Positions 38,683 to 47,709 of a stretch of 64,000 bases of DNA are shown piece after piece. This DNA is from Massilia putida. GTDB taxonomy: Bacteria > Pseudomonadota > Gammaproteobacteria > Burkholderiales > Burkholderiaceae_D. Under the pieces are notes generated by a model that saw only the letters and a list, made by a program, of their open reading frames with translations, ran no database searches and was not told the origin of the DNA. The position numbers and the translations under genes are program-made. Position 1 is the first letter of the stretch. Every line of letters begins with the position of its first letter. The DNA is taken from contig NZ_CP019038.1 of NCBI RefSeq assembly GCF_001941825.1, positions 6,634,001 through 6,698,000 of the forward strand. Direction: 5' to 3'.

Positions 38683-40032
38683 ATGGCTTCAACATTGACC
38701 GGCAGCGAACCGGGCGCGACGCCCGCGGCAACCACCACGGCGGCACCAACCGGGGCCGCACCGCGCAAGGCCGCGCTGGCCAGCTGGATCGGCAGCGCCG
38801 TCGAGTATTACGATTTCTTCATCTACGGCACGGCGGCGGCGCTCGTGTTCGGCAAGATCTTCTTTCCGTCGTTCGACCCGGCGGCCGGCACGATCGCCGC
38901 CTTCGCCACGTTCGGCGTCGGCTACGTCACGCGGCCGATCGGCGCGCTGCTGCTGGGCCACATCGGCGACCGCCACGGCCGCAAGAAGGTCTTGACGTTC
39001 ACCCTGCTGCTGATGGGCCTCGCGACCTTCCTCGTCGGCTGCCTGCCGACCTATGGCCAGGTCGGCCTGTGGGCGCCGGGCCTGCTGGTCGTGCTACGCA
39101 TGCTGCAGGGCCTGTCCGCCGCGGGCGAGCAGGCCGGCGCGAACTCGATGACGCTCGAACATGCGCCGGCCGACAAGCGCGCCTTCTACACGAGCTTTAC
39201 CCTGTCCGGCACGCAGGCGGGCCTGATCCTGGCGACGCTCGTGTTCCTGCCCGTGTCCTCGCTGCCGGAAGACCAGCTGCTGGCCTGGGGCTGGCGCATC
39301 CCGTTCTTCCTTTCCGCGATCGTCGTCATGATCGGCTTCTGGGTGCGCCGCAGCCTGCCGGAGACGCCCGCGTTCGAGCACCAGGCCGCGCAGGGCAAGG
39401 CCGCCAGGCTGCCGCTCGTCGAGCTGGTGCGCCATCACAAGGCCAGCGTGCTGCGCGTGATCCTGGCGGCGCTGGTCGCCGTCGTGTCGACCGTGTTCAG
39501 CGTGTACACCCTGTCGTATGCGGTGAACACGATGCACATGCCGCGTGCCGCGATGCTCACCTTGCTGATCCTGGCGAACCTCGTGGCCCTGTGCGCGATC
39601 CCGCTGTTCGCGGCGCTGTCCGACCGCATCGGCCGCAAGCCCGTGTTCATCGGCGGTGCGCTCGGTTCCGGCCTGCTGGCCTGGCCCTATCTGTGGGCGA
39701 TCGCCCACGCCAACATGCCGCTGGTATTCGCGTGCGGCCTGCTGCTGTCGGGCGTCGTCTACAGCGCGGCGAACGGCGTGTGGCCCGCGCTGTACGGCGA
39801 AATGTTCAACACGCGGGTGCGCTTGTCCGGCATGGCCGTCGGTACCCAGATCGGCTTCGCGCTGGCCGGCTTCGCGCCGACGATCTGCGCCGCGATGCAG
39901 GGCAACGACCCCGGCAACTGGGTGCCGGTGGCCGCGTTCGTGTCCGTCGCCACGTTCGTTGCGGCGCTGACGGTCGCCACCTGCCGCGAAACCTGCCGCA
40001 CGCCGATGGCGGAACTGGGCAAGCGGGTCTAG
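38683..40032 (+). CDS. MHS-family MFS transporter (shikimate/dehydroshikimate type)
   Basis: 449 residues, 12 helices. SWIGSAVEYYDFFIYGTAAA and GHIGDRHGRKKVLTFTL are signatures of the metabolite:proton symporter family (ShiA, ProP, KgtP). A poly-Ala/Thr-rich N-tail of about 30 residues precedes the first helix. The start at 38683 follows TTGGAGGACGAC. Closes the quinate operon, so uptake of shikimate, quinate or protocatechuate is likely. Its stop codon overlaps that of the convergent EAL gene. Confidence 0.92.
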   Translation: MASTLTGSEPGATPAATTTAAPTGAAPRKAALASWIGSAVEYYDFFIYGTAAALVFGKIFFPSFDPAAGTIAAFATFGVGYVTRPIGALLLGHIGDRHGRKKVLTFTLLLMGLATFLVGCLPTYGQVGLWAPGLLVVLRMLQGLSAAGEQAGANSMTLEHAPADKRAFYTSFTLSGTQAGLILATLVFLPVSSLPEDQLLAWGWRIPFFLSAIVVMIGFWVRRSLPETPAFEHQAAQGKAARLPLVELVRHHKASVLRVILAALVAVVSTVFSVYTLSYAVNTMHMPRAAMLTLLILANLVALCAIPLFAALSDRIGRKPVFIGGALGSGLLAWPYLWAIAHANMPLVFACGLLLSGVVYSAANGVWPALYGEMFNTRVRLSGMAVGTQIGFALAGFAPTICAAMQGNDPGNWVPVAAFVSVATFVAALTVATCRETCRTPMAELGKRV

Positions 40033-41927
40033 GAGGCCGAGACCGCGGCTTCCGGCTTGGCGGCCGCCCCATGCTGGCGCAGGTAGGCGGCGCAGGCGTC
40101 GGCGTCCAGCGGCTTGCTGTAGTAATCGCCCTGTATCTGGTCGCAGCCCGCGCTGCGCAGGGCGGCCGTCTGCTCGTCCGTCTCGGCGCCCTCGGCGATG
40201 ACTTCCAGGTGCAGCGTGTGCGCCATGGCGATGATCGCCTTCACCATCGCCAGCGATTCGGCGCTCTGGTGCACGTCGATGATGAAGGAACGGTCGATCT
40301 TGAGCTTGTCGACGGGCAGGCGCTTGAGGTAGCCGAGGCTCGAATAGCCGGTGCCGAAATCGTCGATGCTGAGCGTGGTGCCGAGTTCGCGCAGCTGCCG
40401 CATCAGGTCCGCCGTGCGGCCCGGGTCGTCCATCGAGATGCTTTCCGTGAGCTCCAGCTCCAGCAGGCGCGGGGGCAGGCCGGATTCGCGCAGGACGGCG
40501 CCGACCAGCGCCACGACGTCCGTGCCGAGGAACTGTTTGCCGGACAGGTTGACCGCGACCGGCACGTCCGGCACACCGGCGTCGCTCCAGGCGCGGCGCT
40601 GGGCCACGGCCGTGCGCAGTACCCATTCGCCGATCGGCACGACGAGGCCGGACTCCTCGGCGATCGGGATGAATTCGGCCGGCGAGATCGCGCCGTGCTC
40701 CGGATGCTTCCAGCGCACGAGCACTTCCAGGCCGGCCACGCGGCCGTCGGCCAGGGCGACCTTGGGCTGGTAGTTCAGCGACAGCTCGTTGCGTTCGACG
40801 GCATGGCGCAGCTGGTTTTCCAGCGTGAGCTTGCGCTGCAACGCCTGGCTCAGTTCTTCCGAATAGCGCTGGATCTGGGCGCCGCCCAGCGCCTTGGCGC
40901 GGCGCAGGGCCATCGTCGCGTTGTTGAGCAGGAGGTCGGCGTCCGCGCCGTCCTCCGGGAAGATCGCATAGCCGATGCTGCACGTGAGCGGGATCGCGCC
41001 GCCCGGCGCCTTGAATTCGCGCGTGACGGCCTGCAGCAGCTGGCGCAAGCGGTCGCGCGCGACGCTGTCGTCCCCCAGGCCGGGCAGCAGCATGACGAAT
41101 TCGTCGCTGCCCGCGCGCGCCAGCACGTCGCCCGGGCGCAGCAGGTTCTGCAGGCTCCACGTGATCGCGATGAGCGCCTTGTCGCCCGCGTGGTGGCCCA
41201 GCAGCTCGTTGAGGCGCTTGAACTTGTCGATGTTGATGGTCGCGATGAGCGTGTGCTGGCCGTTTTTCTTCCACTTGTCGAGATTCTCGGCGATGGCCTG
41301 CACGAGCGCCTGGCGCGTCGCAAGGCCCGTCAGCGCGTCGTGCGTGAGCAGGAACTCGACCTGGCCGGCGGCCGCGGCGAGGTCGGGATTCGCGCTGTCG
41401 ACGTAGACGTGCGAATGCAGCGACTGCGCGGCCGTGGCCAGCTGGCGGAAGTGGATCAGCTGCTCGGTCATGCGCGCGAGGTCGCGCAGGATGTCGAGTT
41501 CTTCGTCGGACAGCGTGCGCGGCACGCGGTCGAGGACGCACAGGGTCCCCAGCGGCAACCGGTCGATCGAGTACAGCTGCACCCCCGCGTAGAACCGGAT
41601 ATACGGCGGGTTCACGACCATCGGGTTGTCCGCGAAGCGCACGTCCTTCGTCGCGTCGGGGACGATCAGCGGCTCGTGGTCGAGGATCGCGTGGCCGCAG
41701 AACGAGATCTCGCGCGACGTGCCCGTCATGTCGGTGCCGCAGCGCGACTTGAACCATTGGTCCTCCTTGTCGACCAGCGATACGAGCGCGATCGGCATCT
41801 TCAACAAGCGGCTGGCCATGCGGGTGATGCGGTCGAAGGCGTCCTCGGGGGCGCTGTGGAGGAGGCGGGTGGCGTGCAGCGCCGTCAGCCGGCGCGCTTC
41901 GTCGAGCGGTATGGATGGGGTCTGCAT
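40029..41927 (-). CDS. GAF-GGDEF-EAL c-di-GMP signalling protein
   Basis: 632 residues, cytoplasmic. GAF domain at about 20-160 (FCGHAILDHEPLIVPDA), GGDEF at about 210-365, EAL at about 375-615. The cyclase signature is RAGSDEF, with Ser for the second Gly, so cyclase activity is doubtful. The EAL part begins EVLVRW, a variant seen in active enzymes, and keeps NLSGKQF, ELTES, DDFGTGYSSL, LKIDRSFI and AEGAE. It is probably a phosphodiesterase with a regulatory GGDEF. The GAF ligand is unknown. Confidence 0.92.
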   Translation of the reverse strand: MQTPSIPLDEARRLTALHATRLLHSAPEDAFDRITRMASRLLKMPIALVSLVDKEDQWFKSRCGTDMTGTSREISFCGHAILDHEPLIVPDATKDVRFADNPMVVNPPYIRFYAGVQLYSIDRLPLGTLCVLDRVPRTLSDEELDILRDLARMTEQLIHFRQLATAAQSLHSHVYVDSANPDLAAAAGQVEFLLTHDALTGLATRQALVQAIAENLDKWKKNGQHTLIATINIDKFKRLNELLGHHAGDKALIAITWSLQNLLRPGDVLARAGSDEFVMLLPGLGDDSVARDRLRQLLQAVTREFKAPGGAIPLTCSIGYAIFPEDGADADLLLNNATMALRRAKALGGAQIQRYSEELSQALQRKLTLENQLRHAVERNELSLNYQPKVALADGRVAGLEVLVRWKHPEHGAISPAEFIPIAEESGLVVPIGEWVLRTAVAQRRAWSDAGVPDVPVAVNLSGKQFLGTDVVALVGAVLRESGLPPRLLELELTESISMDDPGRTADLMRQLRELGTTLSIDDFGTGYSSLGYLKRLPVDKLKIDRSFIIDVHQSAESLAMVKAIIAMAHTLHLEVIAEGAETDEQTAALRSAGCDQIQGDYYSKPLDADACAAYLRQHGAAAKPEAAVSAS

Positions 41928-42018
41928 AGGTGTCTTGTTCCGGATGTTTTATGACACATTCTGCCACGGACAGGAAAGCTGAGGCACGAGCTTGGTGCGG
42001 TGTTGACTTCGGGAACTC

Positions 42019-42918
42019 TTATTCCGAACGGAACCGCTCCACGAGCCAGTCCGTGAACACGCGCACGCGCGCCGACAGCTGGCGCGCCTGCGGATACAGC
42101 ACGGAGACGGGGATCGTCGGCGGCGGGCTGTCCTCGAGCACTTCGACGAGCTGCCCGTGCGCGAGCGGTTCGGCGATGCGGTAGCGCGGCACCTGCACGA
42201 GGCCCAGGCCGGCGAGGGCGGCCGCCGTGTAGGCTTCCGTGCCGGTGACGGAGACGACGCCGGGCGGCGTCGCCAGTTTCAGGCCGGTGTCGGTCATGAA
42301 TTCCAGCGGATACGGCCGGCCCGTCGCCGTCGACACGTAGTGGACGGCCTGGTGGCGCACGAGGTCCGCGAGCGCGGCGGGCGTGCCGAAGCGGTCGAGA
42401 TAGGCGGGACTTGCCACCGTCACCTGTTCCAGGTCGGCCGCGCGCCGCGCGACCATCGACGAGTCGTGCAGCTGGCCCGCGCGCAAGACGCAGTCGACGC
42501 CTTCGCGCACCAGATCGACGAGGCGGTCGTCCTCGCCCACGTGCAGCTGGATGCGCGGGTAGCGCGCGAGGAAGGCGGGCAGCGCGGGAAAGACGAAGTA
42601 CCGCGCCAGCGTCGGTTGCAGGTTCACGCGCAACAGGCCGGCCGGCTCGCTGCCGCGGAACGCATCTTCCGCTTCATCGAGGTCGGCCAGCAGGCGCACG
42701 CACCGTTCGTAGTACGCGGCACCGTCCTGCGTGGGCGCGACGGCGCGCGTGGTCCGTTCCAGCAGCCGCGTGCCGAGGCGGTTTTCCAGCCGCTTGATGG
42801 CGTTGGTGGCGGTGGCGCGCGGAATCAGGAGGTCCTCGGCGGCCTGCGTGAAGCTGCGGCGTTCGACGATGCGGACGAAAATCTGCATCTCCTGAAACCG
42901 GTCCATCTGCGTCGACAT
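42019..42918 (-). CDS. LysR-family transcriptional regulator
   Basis: 299 residues. RRSFTQAAEDLLIPRATATN is the helix-turn-helix, then AIKRLENRLGTRLLERTTRA. This is the CrgA/DmlR-like group. AGGAGGTGGCACGC leads to the ATG at 42918; the GTG at 42927 is too close to that site. It lies downstream of two SDR genes on the same strand and probably controls them. Confidence 0.9.
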   Translation of the reverse strand: MSTQMDRFQEMQIFVRIVERRSFTQAAEDLLIPRATATNAIKRLENRLGTRLLERTTRAVAPTQDGAAYYERCVRLLADLDEAEDAFRGSEPAGLLRVNLQPTLARYFVFPALPAFLARYPRIQLHVGEDDRLVDLVREGVDCVLRAGQLHDSSMVARRAADLEQVTVASPAYLDRFGTPAALADLVRHQAVHYVSTATGRPYPLEFMTDTGLKLATPPGVVSVTGTEAYTAAALAGLGLVQVPRYRIAEPLAHGQLVEVLEDSPPPTIPVSVLYPQARQLSARVRVFTDWLVERFRSE

Positions 42919-42947
42919 GCGTGCCACCTCCTGACGTTGACCCCCGA

Positions 42948-43838
42948 TTATACGGTGGGGCGAAGCAGGTCGGCGATGCCGATGCGGCGCGCGAAATCCA
43001 CGCGCACGGCTTCCGCCACCTCCAGCACTTCGCGCGCGCCGTCGCCGACGAAATCGACCACCGTGCGGAACGGCCGCTGTCCGCGCGGCAGGCCGACGAT
43101 GCGCACCAGTTCATCAGCCACCGCCTGCGGATCCGCGTCAGGCGGCGTCAAGGCGTCGAGGCGTTCGCCCACCTGGTCCAGCAGCCCGTCGTAGCGGGCG
43201 TATTCGGCCGCACGCGCCGCGTCGGCCGGCTTGCCGGCGCTGGGGAAGTGATCGGTGCCGCGCGTGAACGCGCCGGGCACCATGATCGCCGTCTCGATGC
43301 CGAAGCGCGCCACTTCGTACGACAGCGACACCGCGAGCGAATCCATCGCCGCCTTCGCCGCGCCGTACGGGCCGAGGAACGGCGGGAAGCCGCCCTTCGT
43401 CGTCGTGCTCGAGATCCACAGCAAGAGGCCCGCTTCCCGGCTGCGCAGCCGGGGCAGGGCGGCCCGCAGCACGCGCTGGGCGCCGAGGACGTTCGTGTCC
43501 AGCACTTGCGCGACTTCTTCCGCCGTGAAGGCTTCCGCCGGCCCGACGACGAGGTGGCCGGCGTTCTGCACGACGACGTCCAGCCGGCCCTGTTCCGCGA
43601 CGACGGTCGCCACGGCCGCGTCGCACGATGCCTGCGACAGCACGTCCAGTTCGAGCGGCCGCAGGTCGGCGCCGTGCGTTCTCGCCCAGTCGCGCGCTTC
43701 ATGGGCGCGGGCCTTGTTGCGGCCATCGACGTCGCGCATCGTCGCATAGACCGTGTGGCCGGCCAGGGCCAGCGCCCGCGCCGACAGCTTGCCGATGCCG
43801 CTGCCGGCGCCCGTGATGAGGATGATGGCCTTGTCCAT
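42948..43838 (-). CDS. SDR-family oxidoreductase
   Basis: 296 residues. Cofactor motif LITGAGSGIGKL, then VVVQNAGHL (NNAG variant), serine in WISSTTTKGG and the Y-x-x-x-K in GPYGAAKAAM. The C-terminal extension (about 50 residues after the fold) is longer than in FabG types. The start at 43838 follows AAGGGGACCGAC. It is 16 bp behind the next SDR upstream, forming a two-SDR operon. Substrate unknown. Confidence 0.9.
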   Translation of the reverse strand: MDKAIILITGAGSGIGKLSARALALAGHTVYATMRDVDGRNKARAHEARDWARTHGADLRPLELDVLSQASCDAAVATVVAEQGRLDVVVQNAGHLVVGPAEAFTAEEVAQVLDTNVLGAQRVLRAALPRLRSREAGLLLWISSTTTKGGFPPFLGPYGAAKAAMDSLAVSLSYEVARFGIETAIMVPGAFTRGTDHFPSAGKPADAARAAEYARYDGLLDQVGERLDALTPPDADPQAVADELVRIVGLPRGQRPFRTVVDFVGDGAREVLEVAEAVRVDFARRIGIADLLRPTV

Positions 43839-43854
43839 GTCGGTCCCCTTGTCC

Positions 43855-44595
43855 TTACGCCATGCCGCCGTTGGCGCGCAGCACCTGGCCGTTGACCCAG
43901 CCGCCGTCCGCACCCACCAGGAACGACACGACGCCGGCGATGTCGTCCGGCTGGCCCAGGCGTTCCAGCGGCGCGGTGTTGGCGATCTGGCGGATCTGCT
44001 CGTCCGTCTTCCCGTTCAGGAACAGCTCCGTCGCGACGGGGCCCGGCGCCACGGCATTGCACGTGATGCCGCGGCCGCGCAGCTCTTTCGCGAACACGCG
44101 GGTCAGCGCTTCGACGGCCCCCTTGCTGGCGACGTACACGCCATAGGTCGGCGGCGCCATGTGCAGCACGCTCGTCGAAAAATTGACGATGCGCCCGCCG
44201 TCGTTCAGGCGCGTGGCCGCCTCGCGCATCGTGTTGAACGTGCCGGTGACGTTGATGGCCATCGTGCGTTCGAACTGTTCGTCGGTCGTTTCGGCGATCG
44301 TCACGTACGGCAGAATGCCGGCATTGTTGACGAGGACGTCGACGCGGCCGAGCGTGGCCTCGACCGTCGCGAACATCGCTTTCACGTCGGCCGCGCTGGC
44401 GACGTCGGCGCGCACGGCGAAGGCGCGGCCGCCGGCCTGCTCGATCGCGGCGACGGTGGCGTTGGCGGCCGCTTCATTGCCGGCGTAGTTGACGGCGACG
44501 GCGAATCCGTCGGCGGCGAGGCGTTTGGCGACGGCGGCGCCGATGCCGCGCGAGGCGCCGGTGACCAGTGCGACGCGGGTGGGTTGGGTGTTCAT
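43855..44595 (-). CDS. SDR-family oxidoreductase
   Basis: 246 residues. VALVTGASRGIGAA, LVNNAGILPY, serine in VNFSTSVLHM, and YVASKGAVEAL. The ending GGWVNGQVLRANGGMA is typical of FabG-like SDRs. The N-strand then NYAGNE suggests NADP use. The start at 44595 follows AACAAGGAGGTCACC. First gene of the SDR pair. Substrate unknown. The 44596-44828 space before the TonB gene is A+T richer but holds no identifiable element. Confidence 0.91.
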   Translation of the reverse strand: MNTQPTRVALVTGASRGIGAAVAKRLAADGFAVAVNYAGNEAAANATVAAIEQAGGRAFAVRADVASAADVKAMFATVEATLGRVDVLVNNAGILPYVTIAETTDEQFERTMAINVTGTFNTMREAATRLNDGGRIVNFSTSVLHMAPPTYGVYVASKGAVEALTRVFAKELRGRGITCNAVAPGPVATELFLNGKTDEQIRQIANTAPLERLGQPDDIAGVVSFLVGADGGWVNGQVLRANGGMA

Positions 44596-44828
44596 GGTGA
44601 CCTCCTTGTTGGTTGACAGTGAGGTCATGATGATTGATTTCGGCGAGAAGATAATCTACTGGAGTATGGCTTGAGAATTCCATTTCCATTAACAATGGCA
44701 CGGGCACGGCACCATTATCCGCAATACGGATGACTGTCATTCGAACAATAAATTTTCCAACTATGTTGCAGCGCACTATATTGGATTCGTACCAGCGCTA
44801 TTTTCTACCCAACCTACCGGAGCTCATC

Positions 44829-45188
44829 ATGATCGGGAAACGTCACGTTGTTGCTATCGCTTCTGTCCTGTCGTTCGCCGCGTTCGCCGCCCACGCCGCC
44901 GAACCCGCCGCGCGCCTGAAACCCGCCAGCTGCAGCACGCCCGTCTACACGACGGACTGGAAGGATGAAGAGCTCCAGGGTACCGTGCGCCTGGCCGTGC
45001 TGGTCGATGCCGACGGCTCGGTCAAACAAGCCAAGGTGGTCGAGTCCAGCGGCCACCGCGCGCTGGACAAGGCCTCGCTGCGTGCCAGCTATACGTGCAA
45101 ATTCGGCACAGCGGCAGGCACTGCAGCAAAAGAGGGCGACGGCGTGCCCGGCTGGTCCACCGTGCAATACAAATGGATCACGGACTGA
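44829..45188 (+). CDS. Small TonB C-terminal domain protein
   Basis: 119 residues with signal peptide (AAFAAHAAEP, cut about residue 24). LQGTVRLAVLVDADGSVKQA and VVESSGHRALDKASLRASY are the TonB_C fold. There is no membrane anchor or proline-rich spacer, so it is not a complete energy transducer; such short periplasmic forms are common in this family and their role is unclear. GGAGCTCATC precedes the ATG. Confidence 0.82.
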   Translation: MIGKRHVVAIASVLSFAAFAAHAAEPAARLKPASCSTPVYTTDWKDEELQGTVRLAVLVDADGSVKQAKVVESSGHRALDKASLRASYTCKFGTAAGTAAKEGDGVPGWSTVQYKWITD

Positions 45189-45223
45189 TCCCGATCCACG
45201 GCTGCCGGCCCGCCGGCAGCTCG

Positions 45224-45290
45224 TTCGAAAAAATCGATGAAAGGCGTGTGATTTTCTCGTTTTTTTATCGTCGGACGGCCGAGCATAATG
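45224..45290 (+). promoter_or_regulatory. LysR-type regulated promoter (copy B, before isochorismatase pseudogene)
   Basis: TCGAAAAAATCGAT (45225-45238), CTCGTTTTT (45256-45264) and CATAATG (45284-45290) repeat the layout of 25124-25190 base for base in spacing, while the sequence between is mostly different. It suggests a shared regulator for both promoters. The downstream gene is broken. Confidence 0.6.
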
Positions 45291-45326
45291 ACTCCATCGC
45301 AGCGAACAAGGCTTTCGAAATGTCCG

Positions 45327-46054
45327 ATGCGGATATCGACAACCGATGATGTTGGAGATCACCACGACCAACGCCAAGCTCGCGTCCTGACTCCGCAAAA
45401 CTCGCAACTGATCATCATCGACCACCAGCCGCAGATGGCCTTCGGCGTGTAGTCGATCGACCGCCAGACCCTGAAGAACAACGTGGTCGGCCTGGCCAAG
45501 GCGGCCAGGGCATTCGACATCCCGACCGTGATCACCACCGTCGAGGGCGACTCTTTCTCCGGCCGGACTTATCCTGAAATCCTGGACGTTTTCCCGGGCA
45601 AAGCCATCCTCGAACGCACGTCGATGAATTCCTGGGACGACCGCAAGGTGCGCGACGCGCTGGCCGCGAACGGCCGTAAGAAGGTCATCGTCGCCGGCCT
45701 GTGGACCGAGGTGTGCAACACGACCTTCGCGCTGTCCGCGATGCTGGAAGGCGAGTACGAGATCTATATGGTGGCCGATGCTCGGGCGGCACGTCGAAGG
45801 ATGCGCACGACTTCGCGATGCAGCGCATGGTGCAGGCCGGCGTCGTGCCCGTGACGTGGCAGCAGGTCCTGCTCGAATGGCAGCGCGACTGGGCGCACCG
45901 CGATACCTACGATGCCGTCATGCAGATGGTTACCGAACACTCGGGCGCGTACGGCATGGGCGTCGACTACGCTTACACGATGGTGCACAAGGCAGGGGCG
46001 CGCAACCGCGGCGACAACCCCGTGCTGGCCCCGGTCCCGGCACCGGTACGCTGA
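45327..46054 (+). pseudogene. Isochorismatase-family hydrolase (YcaC-like), broken
   Basis: The protein reads LTPQNSQLIIIDHQPQMAFG near its start and keeps the catalytic cysteine in VAGLWTEVCNTTFALS. Two lesions break it. A TAG at 45450-45452 stands where CAG (Gln) would continue GVQSIDRQ. One base is missing near 45780, because the frame must shift from VADA to SGGTSKDAHDFAMQRM. After the shift it reads on to the natural end at 46054. YcaC-type hydrolases act on unknown amides. The lesions look recent, as the rest is well preserved; a sequencing error is possible for either one. Confidence 0.8.
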
Positions 46055-46166
46055 GCCTGGCCGTCCAGGATCGGCGATCGAGATCGTCACGCCGGCCACG
46101 CGCACGATTGGCCTGCGCCACGACCTTAGGTTAACATTTCCTGTACGGGCACCAGCGGAGACCATC

Positions 46167-46895
46167 ATGAAAGCGATCATCACGGGCCACACCAGGGGCC
46201 TCGGCGCCGCGCTGGCCGGCAACCTGCTGGCGCGCGGCGTACCCGTGCTCGGCCTCGCGCGCACCCGAGCGCCCGGGCTGGCGGACGCGTATCCCGACCT
46301 CCTCGAGGAGATCGAACTCGACCTCGCCGACAGCGTCGCGCTGTCCGGCTGGCTGGCGGGCGGCGCCCTCGGCGATTACCTGGACGGCACGGGCGCCGTC
46401 CTGCTGCTCAACAATGCGGGCATGGTCAGCCCCGTCGGCCCCTTGGACGCCCAGGATCCGCAGGCCGTGCTGCGGGCCGTGCAGCTGAACGTGGCGGCGC
46501 CGATGGCATTGGCGGCGGCGGTCGTGCGCGCCAGCGACGGCGCGCAGCGGCGCATCCTGCACATTTCCAGCGGCGCGGGCCGCAACGCTTACCCGGGCTG
46601 GAGCGTCTACTGCGCCACCAAGGCCGCGCTGGACCACCACGCGCGCGCCGTCGCGCTGGACCGCGAACGGGGCGTGCGCATCTGCAGCCTGGCGCCCGGC
46701 GTCATCGACACGGGCATGCAGGCCGAAATCCGCGCCGTGCCCGAGGATCGCTTCCCCATGCGCCAGCGCTTCGTCGACCTCAAGAAGACGGGCGCGCTCC
46801 TCGACCCGGACGAATGCGCCGAGCACCTGGTCGACTACCTGCTCGGCGCCGGCTTCGGCGCCGAGGTGATCGCCGACCTGCGCACGCTGTCCTGA
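46167..46895 (+). CDS. SDR-family oxidoreductase (sepiapterin-reductase-like)
   Basis: 242 residues. AIITGHTRGLGAAL, LLNNAGMVSPVG, ISSGAGRNAYPGWSVYCATK with the catalytic Ser, Tyr and Lys, and the proximal ICSLAPGVIDTGMQ. Spacing and the T-G-H-T-R-G-L-G motif resemble the YueD/sepiapterin reductase group. GCGGAGACCATC precedes the ATG. Three bases separate its stop from the convergent GST. Substrate unknown. Confidence 0.9.
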   Translation: MKAIITGHTRGLGAALAGNLLARGVPVLGLARTRAPGLADAYPDLLEEIELDLADSVALSGWLAGGALGDYLDGTGAVLLLNNAGMVSPVGPLDAQDPQAVLRAVQLNVAAPMALAAAVVRASDGAQRRILHISSGAGRNAYPGWSVYCATKAALDHHARAVALDRERGVRICSLAPGVIDTGMQAEIRAVPEDRFPMRQRFVDLKKTGALLDPDECAEHLVDYLLGAGFGAEVIADLRTLS

Positions 46896-46898
46896 CGC

Positions 46899-47609
46899 TT
46901 ACGCTGCCTCCGCGCGCGGAATCTGCAGCCCTTCGGCGACGGCCGGGCGGGCGCGGAACGCTTCCAGCACGCGGCCCACTTCCGGGAAGCGGTCGAAGCC
47001 GACGATCTCGCCCGCGTCGTAGAAACCGACCAGGTTGTTCACCCACGGGAAGGTCGCGATGTCGGCGATCGTGTACTCGTCGCCCATGATCCAGTCGCGG
47101 CCCTTCAGGTGCACGTCCAGCACGCCCAGCAGGCGCTTCACCTCGTGCACATAGCGGTCGCGCGGGCGCTTGTCCTCGTACTCGCGGCCGGCGAACTTGT
47201 GGAAGAACCCCAGCTGGCCGAACATCGGACCGATGCCGCCCATCTGGAACATCAGCCACTGGATGGTCTCGTAGCGCCGGGCCGGATCCGCGGGCAGCAG
47301 CTGGCCGGTCTTCTCCGCCAGGTACAGCAGGATCGCGCCGGACTCGAACAGCGCCAGCGGCTTGCCGCCCGGGCCGTTCGGGTCGATGATCGCGGGGATC
47401 TTGTTGTTCGGGTTCAGCGACATGAATTCCGGCGTGGTCTGCTCGTTCTTGTCGAACGCGATGCGGTGTACCTCATACGGCAGCTTGACCTCTTCGAGCA
47501 TGATCGACACCTTGACGCCGTTCGGCGTGGGCAGCGAATACAGCTGCAGGCGGTCGGGGTACTGTGCGGGCCATCGTTGCGTGATGAGGAATTGGTTCAG
47601 GTCGGTCAC
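46899..47609 (-). CDS. Glutathione S-transferase, YghU/Ure2p-like
   Basis: 236 residues. The thioredoxin-fold half starts at YSLPTPNGVKVSIMLEE, and NPNNKIPAIID plus LFESGAILLYLAEK are the glutathione-binding elements. The long N-tail before the fold (QFLITQRWPAQYPDRLQ) is typical of nu-class YghU/YfcG enzymes, which have disulfide reductase activity. The start is a GTG at 47609 preceded by AGGAGAACCGCA; the longer frame to 47711 lacks a site. Its target is not known. Confidence 0.9.
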   Translation of the reverse strand: MTDLNQFLITQRWPAQYPDRLQLYSLPTPNGVKVSIMLEEVKLPYEVHRIAFDKNEQTTPEFMSLNPNNKIPAIIDPNGPGGKPLALFESGAILLYLAEKTGQLLPADPARRYETIQWLMFQMGGIGPMFGQLGFFHKFAGREYEDKRPRDRYVHEVKRLLGVLDVHLKGRDWIMGDEYTIADIATFPWVNNLVGFYDAGEIVGFDRFPEVGRVLEAFRARPAVAEGLQIPRAEAA

Positions 47610-47709
47610 TGCGGTTCTCCTGTCGATTGGACTGCGTTGATTGTACTCAAGATAGGCTGTTCCGCCGGGTGGGAGCATACATCTTGGCCTTGGGCAACGA
47701 TGGGGAGCC

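Noticed and set aside
39069..41967. Frames of more than 950 residues on both strands across the MHS transporter and the EAL gene
   Set aside because: Both are shadows of the two real genes in other frames and show no motif; they cross the convergent gene junction.
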